Source of the DNA: Apostichopus japonicus
Taxonomy: Eukaryota > Echinodermata > Holothuroidea > Aspidochirotida > Stichopodidae
Length of the DNA stretch: 64,000 bases
Direction: 5' to 3'
Assembly: GCF_037975245.1 (NCBI RefSeq)
Contig: NC_092581.1
Location: 19,616,303-19,680,302 of the forward strand
Position numbers and translations under genes: made by a program. Shown here in pieces: positions 15,501-25,960 of the stretch. The first letter of the stretch is position 1. Each line of letters begins with the position of its first letter. The notes beneath the pieces were generated by a model, which worked only from the letters and a program-made list of their open reading frames with translations, searched no databases and was not told where the DNA came from.

Positions 15501-18500
15501 AAGAAAGAAAATCCAGGGAAGTGACACTAGGGGCAAAGCAGTTGCTCATTAAAATTTCATATCAGAGGATTTAGTAGAAGGAACTTCTTTTTTTTCTTCC
15601 CATGTTGTTGTACCATGAATAATTGATAATTGAAATTGATGTTGTGTTTGCCAGAGATTAAAATGTTCAGTATTTTTCAAAACAATTTCAATGAAGAAAG
15701 ACAGCATGAGCAATCGTACATTGATGACGACAATTCAAATTTTTTGTTTTTTGTTTCCTCCTTATATTCTGACTCTTCAATCATTTCAGCTAGTCATATC
15801 CCTGGCTAAATTATTCATGATTCAAAGATTAGAATGCTTTTTAAAGACATTGAAATAACTACAAACAGCTTATATGCATTACCTTGGTTATTCATACAAG
15901 TCCTTTTTAGAAACATTTCCCTTCAGTTACAGCCCCCATGAAAGCTTGTCGCCCCCCAGTTGCCTTCCCACTGGGATTTTGGGTGTCGGAAAAAAAATTA
16001 CATGTGCGAAAATTATATCATTGGTCTGAAAGGTCTCGAATCTCCATGATGACCACTCATGAACGATCCTTCGACCGCGGACCGGCAGTAGGCTATAGTT
16101 GCTGAAAAACCTGACGTGACATAGCGCATAGGCCGTAAAGACATCTACAGTAGTCGCACTGTACTGAAAACGCATGTTAATGACCGTCGATTTATATAAT
16201 TCCTGCTCTACAAGACTTCAACACACATAATGTTTACTACTGAATCTGTGTGCTGTTCGGGCAAACTTTGCTTTTGTTTCTCTTTTTTAAATGGACGGTG
16301 ACGTCACAATGGTACACGCATCTCCACAAGACTCTACACAGACAGCTGCGTGAAAGTAGTTCAACTGTTAATAAACCGCCAAGCCAAGTTAGATTTTTAT
16401 TTATTTTTTTAATTTTTAATTAATTTATTATTATTATTATTTTTTTTTTGGATTTATGTATTTATTTTTTATTTAAAAAAAAAAAAAATTCCAAATCAGA
16501 TTTCTATATACCGTAGTCAATTGCTTTCCGACCATATCAAGACATGGGATCTCAAAATAAAGGGTGTTGAGAAAACTTTAGAACAGCTTACAAGGCCTGG
16601 GAAGTGTCATTTCCAACGATCTAGGAGGCCTTTTTAGCCTTTTCATCTCATACTTTAAGAAAACCACAAAAGGAATTCACGTTGAGTTGTAAACTGTTTT
16701 CCAACTATATAAAGGAATAAATTTTGTAAAGATTCTAACTTTACTGTCATTTCTAATGTATACATGTACATAAATTTAGTTCAATGAAGAGTGGATAAAG
16801 ATCTTCGTAAGACATCTCTAATGCTATGGCAAAGATGGAGATTTTACACTTTTGCATTTTGGGGAACTTCCCATTTTGTTTCCTTCAGAAAATGAATCTC
16901 TTTCTTTGGCAATTCTTTCATCTAAATCAGGCGCGTAGCCAAGGGGGGGGGCAAAGGGGGCAGCCGCCCCCCCTTGAGCATATTTTTATAATTTTTTTTA
17001 ATGTTTTTATGATATCGCTAGTATTTTCAAAAGAGAAAATGCTAAGATGCAACTAACAAGGCCTGGGAAGTGCCATTTCCAGCGATCTGGGAGGCATTTT
17101 CAGCCAAAATTTTCTTGTACACTTCGCGCCAACCATGGGTGGCGCTACGCTTAGATAGTTTGCAATGCCGAATCTACAGTTTCGCCCCTCCCTTGGCAAA
17201 TTCCTGGCTACGCGCCTGATCTAAATCCGTTTTCCAACTTACTTCTTATTCTACTTCATTCGGTTTTCATATGTGTGTTAGTTCTAAACTTTTGGGTCAG
17301 TATCTATTTTTAAATTAATTTTAATAAAATTCTAACTATTTCATGTGAAATGTCACTGTACCAGAAATTTACATAGAAAGCAAGTGAAGCATGGAATATG
17401 TGATTATGTGCAATAAATAATAAATAAAATTGGCACCAAATCTTAAATTTCCAATTAAAAAAATGTGATTTCTACTAAACTAGTTTGAGCATGACGTAAT
17501 AAGCCTCAACATGAGAGATTTATACAGGATGTGAACAGACTGTGAATAAATTAAGAAATGTTATGGAATAATTATACAACACCAACATGTTTATTTTAAT
17601 TTAACTAACCGGTGGAACGGCAGTACAGTCCCTCACACTCTCATCTTGTCGACGAACTCTCTGTTTAGGGAGAGCAATGTTCACATCATGTCCAGCTTCG
17701 ATAGGTGATGATGTCACCAGATGAAGAACTGTTAAACAAAATAAATGAATCGTTATTAAGTAAAGTCTCCATCTGTCTTGAAAATTATGTTATTTGAACC
17801 TAGGATTACTGTAGTTGAACAACATACATTTATGTACTACAGTACTTGGCCATTGCACAACCCTCCTGTTTTTTTTCCTGAGGTAATTTTTACCATACAC
17901 TTCACTCATGAGAAAACTTTACAGGTGAACAAATATATAGATAAAAAAATTGTGATTCAGATGTACTTGTAGGGATATCCTGTGTCATATATGCAGTGAG
18001 ACTTTTAACCTGAGTCCAGGAGGAATCACAAAGATTTGTACACAAATTAATTTACCCATATTTAAACATGGCTTCAAGTCAATCATTTGGTAATGTCACA
18101 AATTTCACAAAGTTGGTTTTTAGAAATCAGAAATCAGTTGTTCATTATAATCAGAATTCTATAGCAACAGGTGTCCTGCCGACAATCTACAAAACAAAGA
18201 CTGAATTAAACATTCCAATCCGATTGCATAATTCATTATGCTAAATTTTTTGTTTCCAAAATATACCTTTTTTGGACAGATCTTAGTATGGTGCAAAAAG
18301 ATAGGCATATTGTTGTTGTGAACAATGACCGGCCCTTGATATCAAAGGAAAACAGATGAATTTATTGAAACGTCAAATGGTAAAATCTGTGGCATATTTA
18401 AACTCTTCCCTGACTATATGTAAAAAAGTCCACGACTGCACATCTTTTCCTGGCGGTGTGGGCCATTCCAAAACATCCTATCCTCCCCCACCCCCCTCTC

Positions 18501-21500
18501 CTCAAATCCCATTTGCACACTGCACGGTTTATGAAGTATCATATTATTTTTAGGTTTTTTAGCAAAGTTGTCTAGATTTTTTTCAATATTTAACCCTGTT
18601 CGAAAAGATATGTCTAGCAAACGTCTATCATTCTTCAGCTTTCATTTATTTCTCATCTTTTTGCATCATATCTACTTTGCAATTGATCCAATTCAGACAA
18701 TCTACATCAAAAATGCAAGGTGTATATATCAATTGTTATAAAGATATTCTGCAAAATTGAATGGAAAACTTGTATAAGTTGGAGATGACTTTAGAATCCT
18801 ATATGACCCCACTTAGATGTAAGTTATCAAGTTACAGACGTAAACCATGACTGTCAAGTAGAATCATAATAGCATTAAAGGGGGTGAACTGTAAAGACTC
18901 GCGCACAAAGAAACGTCTCATGCCGGTAATCTGACCTACTTTCGGATGAGGTGTAACAGAAGTGTTAGACACCACCATCTATCCCAGAAAATACACACAT
19001 AGCTTGCTACCGTCGGTAATTAGCCACTAGTGTACAGTCAATACATACAGCTACGGTCAATACCCACAACACAGTGTACATAGCGTGGACATCTCAGGTC
19101 TAGATAAAAGATACCAAGGTATCACGTTTCATTACTGTCTGCATTTTGTAGCGACAAGAAGAAAACGTCATTTGCAAGCAATGGAAAGTTAACTTTTCAG
19201 AGCGCAGCACGCGGTTTGGGGCGAGTCTTCAATGCATTTAATGCTAATCCTGTTTGGTAGAATGTTTTTTTTTATACATTTTTCACTTACAGTACAAGTC
19301 AGGTACATATAAGTTCCTCTGACACCTTTATAAACTAAATTTTCAAGTACATCATGTATGTAGATATGGAAAATATAATTCAAGAGCTGGTAAGCTAGTG
19401 TTTGAAATCGTTGGCATGTGGCATTTACATTGCACAGCAATGTGAACAAGGTCAAGCTCTCAGGTTACTTGCTTATTATTGATGTTTTCCTTTCAAATTA
19501 TCTGTCTCAGTACCTTTGCAAAATAGTTTAGTAGCATTCTTACTAAGGGGGTGCTGAGAGCCAGCTTCCTATTGAAGTTTTCACTTTTCCTTAAGAATAT
19601 TATGGAAATGAGTATAAATTGTTCTTGATTCCAAATATTTCCCTAGAGCCCCTTATTAATGCCAGGCTGTGGGCCGTAGATCCTTTACCCCTCCCCATCT
19701 GCTTTGGCTAAGCAGAATGCGACTTGCACTCTACCTTGCACTCTACGTACTAAACGTGCTGTAGATGCGTAATTGTTGAAGTCAATCTAAACGATACAGG
19801 TAGGCTATAACTAACGTCTGATTTAGTAACGAGACACTTTGTGTTAACGAATATCTAAATTAAACCTCAAGTTGAAGCTGGTAATGAGTTAGGTCTATTT
19901 TTAAGAAAAATCACCAAAGATAATGCAGGTTCACGAAAACAGAACAGCTTGATCCATTCTCAGCTCCAATCCCCCAAGTTACATCAAGACCGTAACCGTA
20001 CGTGTGTGCCCATGGCATGAGTAAGGTCCTGTACGTACAAAAAAGCCTAGCTGTGCACGTAGTAGTATAGGGTGTGCGAGATCCTTCAGGGAGTTCCCCC
20101 TCTATTTCCTACCCGGAAGTGGTGTATATACAACAGCTCCATCTTACCTACGTTGTTTATATTTATAACTAACTTACTCACATTATCAAGAATAAAGAGC
20201 ATCTAAATAGGCAGCAGGGTCCCCACCCGAACACCGCTTTTTTTATGCGGACACCCTAACCACTAGGCCACTGGACGCTGATTGTATGTCTAGATGTTCG
20301 AAACCGGTAAGGAAGGTCGTAATCTACTGTGGGCGTTTGTCACCTGTTTCGAACAACACTAGTTCTGTTTTGATGATATATTACCTTACTCTAGAGATCA
20401 AACATGATGCTAACCAACTCGAAAACATTCGTGATTCCTAAAGCCGAATCTCGAAAGAGATACTTTGAACAGCCTGTGTTAAATGATATGGAAGTAAACG
20501 GCAAAGGCAAATGAATATACATATATATATATATATAATTGAAATTGTAGTGAGTTGGAAAATCCAGAACAATGAAAAAACTTCCAGCCTCCACCGTGAT
20601 TCGATCCCGGGCCTCCCGCTTTATATGCGGACACCCTAACCACTAGGTTATGGACGCTGATTGTACTGTATGTCAAGAGTTTCGAAACCCTAATACAATT
20701 TAGTGTTCAGGCTCTTGTAATTAAGTTGACTAAGATGTCCCTGTCTTTTCTAATACTGAACTTCTTTACTTGACCAGCATTCTTACAATAAGCAACGCAT
20801 CTTCGAGTCTAGCTTACGCTTTAAAAAGAAAAATAATGAAAATTCACGAAGATAAGTCCCTGGAGACTTACGGTCTCGGTTTATACATGCAGACTTCGCC
20901 CAGAGAGCAGGTAAATATAACTGCTCAATGTATGCTTATAAAGTAATCTGTGACAAGGTTACTGGGAATTAATTTAGTTCACATGTAAAAGTAAAATATG
21001 ATTTGTGGATTATTTATCAAATCTAGAAATTCGTTTGTCATTGAAGATCGAATGCAAATTTATGCGAATTTCAGTGTTTCATCGAAATTTTTACTTCTAA
21101 TGTATACAAATTTTGAATGTTTGTCGAAATCTCGGTAGAATTTGATCGACAAGCAGATTATTGTGTGGTAATATGAAACGGGAAGATTTGATCATTTGAT
21201 TGTCTGGTACTTCTTTTGATTCACCTGAATAATTTAGCACCGTTGTCGAATTCATGGTTGAAAATTTGAGTGGGTCGCAACATACAGCTAATCCCCACTT
21301 TTCAAAATGGAAGGGAAGGGAAAAGGGGGTGGCGCCAAAAATAGCATGAGACATTTTCCTAAATATGGCGAAAGAAAATTATAATCATCACACTTCGACA
21401 ATTTCATATTATTTTACACACGAAAAAATATCAGGAAATCGGATTTAGCAATTCTGAACCTTATTTTAACGACAAATTTTACACAGCAAGTGAAGATCAT

Positions 21501-22123
21501 AAAGTTGGCTCAAGCCAAACAGACTGATATTTTTGTGAAAATACAAAACAAAACAATACGTCGTAACTAAATAGAATCGTGCGACAAATTTGTGTAATTC
21601 CCAATAAATGTTGGTTAGATATAACGGACGTACGTGTAGCCCCTTGATTAAATCAAGACGATGGAAACGACGTATTATTATATTCATTATATTTACTGCT
21701 CCTACAGTCCGAAAGAAGTTGATAATATATAAGAAAGAAATACGCCAGTCCGATTCAGTCAGTCTAAACGACAGAACCGAACAAAACATCTTCTTCATAC
21801 GTAGACTGACATCTGTAGGTCTCAACCATAGTCGTGATACAACAACGTACGGTATACTCTCAATATGACTTGGTCGAGCTCTCAAGTTACTTGCTTATTA
21901 ATGATGTTGACCTCGCAAAATATTCCCATCAGTCTGAACTATGTACCTTATACCATTACAAATCTCCATGGTAATATCGTGTGGAGAAATGAACAAAAAA
22001 CCAACAACTCTACTATCCTGCTAGAGAGAATTTATCATTAATTGAAGAAAAATGTTTACTACAGCGACAACCAATTTTGTACTTACCTGCGAAAGCAATT
22101 AGGCAGGTTGCAAGCTTTTCCAT
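549..22123 (-). CDS. XPNPEP2: X-prolyl aminopeptidase (aminopeptidase P2-like), 5' twelve exons, 3' end outside window
   Basis: Removes an N-terminal residue that precedes proline; the XPNPEP2 type is secreted or membrane-attached. Coding exons in transcription order: 22123-22087, 17728-17610, 14091-13981, 10405-10342, 9814-9710, 8611-8492, 7536-7258, 6413-6332, 5056-4977, 2901-2780, 992-906, 614-549. All have AG/GT borders and compatible phases, giving 424 residues. Residues 1-19 (MEKLATCLIAFAVLHLVTS) look like a signal peptide, which favours XPNPEP2 over cytosolic XPNPEP1. Recognised family blocks: AYIIPSEDAH, SEYIAEADERRRFVSGFDGS, AAVWVDGRYFLQA, QLDCNW, VGFDPTLLSI, ENLVDSVW, FNLRGADIPYNPMF. 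These form the two creatinase-like N-terminal domains. The last two exons (M-KARKNPTEMEGLRQA, SLCELFGWIQEKV) lead into the pita-bread catalytic domain, whose metal ligands are left of the window. RVRR at residues 36-39 resembles a furin site. Vertebrate XPNPEP2 is about 670 residues, so roughly the last third is missing. The start ATG is the first in its exon and opens the signal peptide. Confidence 0.9.
1030..1328 (-). mobile_element. hAT-type MITE, family A, inverted copy with truncated terminus
   Basis: Ends in the inverted GCTCCGCCACTG of family A. It is flanked by near-identical 8-bp duplications (AAAGTAAG at 1022-1029, AAAGTAAC at 1329-1336). Compared with the copy at 5854-6245 it is in the opposite orientation and lacks about 20 bp just inside one terminus. 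It contains the block GGTGGCGCTCCGCTTAGATA and a G/C palindrome. No coding capacity. It lies in an aminopeptidase intron. Confidence 0.8.
3621..3755. repeat. Imperfect palindrome with hammerhead-like arms
   Basis: Two arms of about 57 bp (3621-3677 and 3696-3755) are inverted copies of each other around a short spacer. Read outward from the centre, each arm has a GATCC-TGCTA-GGATC type hairpin followed by GAAAC. This resembles stem II and the GAAA of a hammerhead ribozyme. The minus-strand arm also carries CTGACGA and CTGAAGA upstream. Penelope-like elements are known to carry hammerheads in such inverted arrangements; assignment here is inference. Confidence 0.5.
5854..6245 (+). mobile_element. 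hAT-type MITE, family A
   Basis: Terminal inverted repeats CAGTGGCGGAGC and GCTCCGCCACTG (12 bp, exact). Perfect 8-bp target duplication AATAACCT at 5846-5853 and 6246-6253. About 392 bp, non-coding. Inside are a G/C palindrome near the right end and a block at about 5975-6030 that matches, in reverse, the core of family B. An 8-bp duplication and CAG...CTG ends are typical of the hAT superfamily. Confidence 0.85.
10771..10800 (+). repeat. Third copy of the hammerhead-like repeat end
   Basis: Thirty bases match 3711-3740 with a single mismatch, including the GGATCGAAACGTCAGGCC end. The flanks differ. A short remnant of the same repeat family as the palindrome at 3621-3755. Confidence 0.6.
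11121..11422 (+). mobile_element. hAT-type MITE, family B
   Basis: Starts CAGGCGCGTAGCC and ends GCTACGCTCCTG (slightly diverged inverted repeats). Flanked by the perfect 8-bp duplication GGTAGGGA (11113-11120 and 11423-11430). About 302 bp, non-coding. Contains a G-run/C-run palindrome near the left end and the ACAAGGCCTGGGAAGTGCCA core. Confidence 0.88.
11997..12945. repeat. Tandem array of about 240 bp units, four copies
   Basis: The anchor GTGCAATGTCTACATA recurs at 11997, 12241, 12476 and 12718, so units are 244, 235 and 242 bp. Each has a TGTACATGTA-like palindrome and a GTTACAAGGTATT segment. Intronic, between aminopeptidase exons 3 and 4. Confidence 0.85.
15231..15246. repeat. TG microsatellite
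   Basis: About eight TG dinucleotides after a T run, in an aminopeptidase intron. Confidence 0.9.
16386..16492. repeat. A/T simple-sequence tract
   Basis: Over 100 bp made almost entirely of T runs, TTA repeats and an A run; no gene signal. Confidence 0.85.
16586..16640 (+). repeat. Fragment of the family B MITE core
   Basis: Repeats the internal block found in the MITEs at 11121 and 16928 (CTTACAAGGCCTGGGAAGTG, then a diverged CATTTCCAACGATCT and GGAGGC). The MITE termini and G/C palindrome are absent. An old decayed copy or a building block shared between elements. Confidence 0.65.
16928..17218 (+). mobile_element. hAT-type MITE, family B, intact termini
   Basis: Exact 14-bp inverted termini CAGGCGCGTAGCCA / TGGCTACGCGCCTG and a perfect 8-bp duplication ATCTAAAT (16920-16927 and 17219-17226). 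291 bp, non-coding, with the same internal core as 11121-11422. Lies in the intron between aminopeptidase exons 2 and 3. Confidence 0.9.
20225..20278 (-). repeat. Second, degenerate copy of the tRNA-like repeat
   Basis: Shares GCGGACACCCTAACCACTAG and TGGACGCTGATTGTA (plus-strand reading) with 20587-20670. The anticodon loop is T-rich and the T arm has decayed. Supports a dispersed tRNA-derived family. Confidence 0.65.
20517..20537. repeat. AT microsatellite
   Basis: About nine AT dinucleotides beside the tRNA-like repeat. Confidence 0.9.
20587..20657 (-). repeat. tRNA-like sequence, SINE head or tRNA pseudogene
   Basis: On the minus strand 71 nt fold as a near cloverleaf. The acceptor is GCGTCCA against TGGAGGC (6 of 7 pairs). 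The A-box-like segment is TAGTGGTTAGGGTG. The anticodon arm is CCGC-ATATAAA-GCGG. The T arm is CCGGG-ATCGAAT-CACGG (4 of 5 pairs), with the B box in it. One acceptor mismatch, an imperfect T stem and a partial second copy nearby point to a tRNA-derived repeat rather than a working tRNA gene. Adjacent to an AT microsatellite at 20517-20537. Confidence 0.65.
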
Positions 22124-22694
22124 GATTTTGATTCTCTAAATAACCCTATTAACACCAGTAGAAGAGTTCGATTTACCCTTCTTATGGAAGGTGTTGTGTA
22201 CTCTTTGTGTGAACCGCCTGGATTATAACGCCGCAGCTTAGAGAGGAAACCGCATCTATGGAGCTCAGTAATTACAATGAGTAAAGCCTTCTTCTTGCTT
22301 GCAGCAGTCAGTTATAGCTATGAGATAAAAAAGAAAACCGCGGCTATCTATGTACGGCTGCCTTTAATGACCATTACTATAGCTACTCAATTGCTGTCTC
22401 TTACGTTGTTTTCTGTATATTAACAAAAGATGAAGTATGCAATAAAATGAATTATATTTTTCTAAATGAAAAAGGACAAAAGTTTTCACCAGGTGAAACT
22501 TATATGCCCTTTTGTAGTTGTTTTGCGCTTAACTTAAAGGAGAAGTAAGAAAATCAGCCATCATTGTAAATTATCCGATCATTGATAGAGATCATTGTAA
22601 TGAACAACGCCCCCAACAAGGAAAGAATTTTCATAACGGTATAGTTCAAGTCAAACATCCTTTTCGGTATGTTAAAAAGGAACATAATCTAAGT

Positions 22695-22721
22695 ATTCTG
22701 GTGAAATCTGCATTCAATTCC
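22695..22721 (+). repeat. Dispersed repeat block shared with 40824-40850
   Basis: Twenty-seven bases match the reverse complement of 40824-40850 at 26 positions. The flanks also share T-rich and AAAAAGG segments, and a TTAACTTAAAGGAGAAG motif stands upstream at about 22530. Probably part of a longer decayed transposon copy. Confidence 0.5.
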
Positions 22722-24477
22722 TATGTACTGTTTTTGAGATATTGACAGTTGGAGTTTTCTGATATTATACCAACTGTGAACTCGAAGTAAACAGGTGTGA
22801 TCTCATTGTTACACACTGACAAATAATGGTTTGTTTTTCTTTGTAAGGTACGTCCAAATTTGGATGCATGTGAAAATACCACATGCCATTAGTATTTGAT
22901 AAACTTCATAAACTTGCCCCTTTAGGCAAACTAGTAACACTATATCCAATCCAAGGTCAAAACGATAGACCGAAAAATGTGAGGTTATTTGATAGTGGGT
23001 ATAGGTTTAATAAAATCGACGATCAAACGCAAAAAAAATATTGTGGCCTAATAAACTTATAATGTTACTTCTTAAAAGGTAAAACACAGGGCTACAAATT
23101 GACAAGTCTTAAGGGCATTATGCGTAGTAAACGTAGGCAAGGCGGTATCGGTTTACACTGTACATACCAATGAGTGGTGCTATTCAAACTTTAAAATATA
23201 TGAATGTTTCTTGAACATTAAAACCGAACTTGCAGTAGGTGATGAACTATATAGCCTATAGATGGAAATATAGGATAATGTTACAGTAACATATTTATAT
23301 CCCAATTTTTAGGGCTGCCCCATCCCTCTTCCTTCATGAAGCGTTTAAGGAAAGTGTAGTGCCCCAGAAGGGTATTCTAAGCACAATGATCCACTCAAAC
23401 GATCTTCACCAAGTTTCAGTCGGAGACGCTGCATTTACAGTGACTGACAGCCTGCATGATATGTGACGGTAATATAGCATGATACTGTACCGTATATAAT
23501 CAAGTGCACAAACTTCAGTTGAAAATACAATACTCACAAAACCATTAGGTCAGTATAAACATGGTTGCCTCACGTAGGAACAACAGTGTTTATCCCGCTG
23601 AAAATAGGCACCGGACTCAATCAGAGCGAAATGACTGGCATAAACAAAACAAACTTGTAACAGGATGATTAGGCCTATACATCAGATACATATCAGAAAC
23701 AATCATTACGATAGGCAAAAGATAATCTAAAACGCAGAGACATTGGTCTATGTCTCGCTAAACTGGTCAACAAAGTCTCTAACACAGTTTCTTGCAAGGC
23801 TAGAACTTCCTTTTTAAAAACACAAATCTGTCCTTATTCACTGAAGTGTGTAATTTTATTCTTTGCAGCTATATATTGTGACGTCTTCTAAATGGGCAGA
23901 TTGTTTACTTAACACCTCAATGATATAAACCTTTTCGGCTACGGTTAAGCATCTAACCCATGGAAGTATTACCTAACAAGTAGCAGAAATGATTAGTTCT
24001 GGTGGGACGGGTAAAGATAGAGCGGAGAGCGGGGAGAGGTGGTGGAAGGATTCCTTTATGTGAAACAGCAATCAGCCACCCCCCACCGCCAACGCCACTG
24101 TTAGACGGAATATTATACACAAAATCCTCGTGTAAATACCAAAATATATAACATGAATAAGCGGTAAAACTTAAACAGTCGAAATGTCTCAACAGCAATA
24201 CATATAGCACCATTGTGTATCTAAGCACCCTCAATTTAACCAAAATTTCTCAAAGTGGTGGTGACGCCCCTCCCCTGGACCACTTCAAATCTTTACCCTC
24301 TCCAGTCGGTATAAAAAGTGGTCTACCCCTACTATAAGAGCTTCACATATTTGTAGTCTAACCTTACAATGGCAGCTGAAGATGAGTGACAGAATATAGA
24401 AGTCTTCAAACTGCTATAGATAATAAGCCAAAGTTCTAATTATGGAAGAGTAGAACTCATTATGAGAATAAGGGAAC

Positions 24478-24700
24478 GTGGTCGGCATTACGGCTTAGCA
24501 ATCGGGAGGTTCGGGGATTCGAACCCTGGCCGGGTCATAGTATTGTGGGTTTTCATCCAAGAGCAATCTACGGTTTTCCCGTCCGAAACGACTTTCTAAA
24601 TTGAAAAGATTGCAAATTTGAGTTAAAATATTGAATTGGAAGCCACCCGACGTGAAAGTTGTAATCCATAAGCCGGCTTCTCATACATAAATATAATTAT
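24478..24700 (+). mobile_element. tRNA-derived SINE
   Basis: The head contains a well-formed T arm, CGGGG-ATTCGAA-CCCTG (all five pairs, one a wobble), with a B-box. A degenerate A-box region, GTGGTCGGCATTACGG, lies upstream. It is followed by a non-tRNA body of about 150 bp and ends in an (ATT)n tail near 24690-24708, typical of SINEs. Confidence 0.7.
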
Positions 24701-24837
24701 TATTATTTTTTGAAACAGGACTTTACCTGCCGCAAACGAATGCCAGTAAGACCGGTTTATTTGTTGGTTAGTAAGTAAAACTATCCCCCTTTTTACCTAT
24801 TGGAGTGCCAACAGTTAACACTCTCCAAATGGGACAA

Positions 24838-25433
24838 ACTAAAACGAATGACAGCGAATGACCGAATGACAATTGACTTTGTACAGGGTTAATTATCATT
24901 TGCGAATGACAGCGAACGACAGCGAATGACAGCGAATGACAACGAAGGACAGACAGTGTTGCGTGGAGATAGAATGATTAACGGAGTGGAGTAAATGCGG
25001 TTGTTGGTTTTCTGCGCAAAAATGATTTGAGGAAAATCGCATGTTACGTGGTTGCAGGGTTTTGGTGTAATTTACGGATAGAAACCACAGGGGAAGTTTG
25101 TGTGTGAAAATGCGCTTGAGTGCTGTGCTTTTTACCTCTGTAGATTTATATAGAAATATATCTGAAGCCGTTTCAAGATTATAGTATTGTTAGTTTCTAA
25201 CAATTAATATCGGAAAAATGACGTTTAATTTTTTTTTTAAATCAGACTTACAATTTCGCTTACTATAAGGTGCGTTTATTATCTTGTCCGTACTTTACTA
25301 GATCTAGATACCCACGAAATCTGAACTGTGATATCCGGTTGAAGCAAATGTCTGTGCTGTCGCACAGACATTTTTTAGTGTGTACAACATATTGTCATTC
25401 GTTATGTGTAACGCAATTGTCATTCGTTTTAGT
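24838..25433. mobile_element. Inverted-repeat element with AATGACAGCG tandem motif
   Basis: ACTAAAACGAATGAC at 24838-24852 is exactly inverted at 25419-25433. Inside the left end the 10-bp motif CGAATGACAG recurs about eight times (to about 24950). The outside flanks are similar to each other (TAACACTCTCCAAATGGG and TAACACCCCTCCAAATACG). Non-coding. Probably a MITE or composite repeat; superfamily not assigned. Confidence 0.55.
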
Positions 25434-25960
25434 AACACCCCTCCAAATACGCGGTTTTCTGCGTTTTTGGTCCAAACACCTAAAATGAAATGTTCCTTTA
25501 AAACTTAAGGCATAAGGAGAAGGCCCTCACATAGAAATAAATCTGCTAATAAATAGGCCTTATTGTGAATCAGGTCCCTCTTCTCAGAGATCTTCATACC
25601 CAATTGTAGCTCCCTCGTATATACACTTAGGTCACTTCATTCACACACTATTTCATAAGTCTTGTAAGGTGCATGTGACAGGGCAATCCCCAGATTAGAA
25701 AATGACATATTTTGCAAAGTGATGTCATAACATATAGAGTCTGTTTTGGATTAGTCACGCTTGTAATCATATACAGTATACAGTAAGTGTAGGAGTGGTG
25801 CACAACTGAAGGTTACAGATGATTTACTGCAGTGCGGTCAATGTAAATTAGTGTGTGTACCAAAACAGCGAAAGAACAACGTAGACACAGGAACTAAGTT
25901 GGTGTTGTGTCTTTCTTTTACTCAGGATCCTAATATTGGTCAAGAAAGGACAAAATCAAG

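Larger units (their letters stand above)
22124..25960. other. Divergent intergenic region
   Basis: Separates the minus-strand aminopeptidase start from the plus-strand CHMP2B start, so both promoters and 5' UTRs should lie here. No TATA box or CpG island stands out. It holds a SINE (24478-24700), an inverted-repeat element (24838-25433) and a repeat block near 22550-22850 that recurs in reverse near 40.8 kb. No credible coding exon seen. Confidence 0.6.

Noticed and set aside
21466-21885. 139-codon minus-strand frame and its overlapping plus-strand frame
   Set aside because: No recognisable domain, AT-biased composition and overlapping frames on both strands. My rough estimate is that a few frames of this length are expected by chance in 64 kb of AT-rich DNA.
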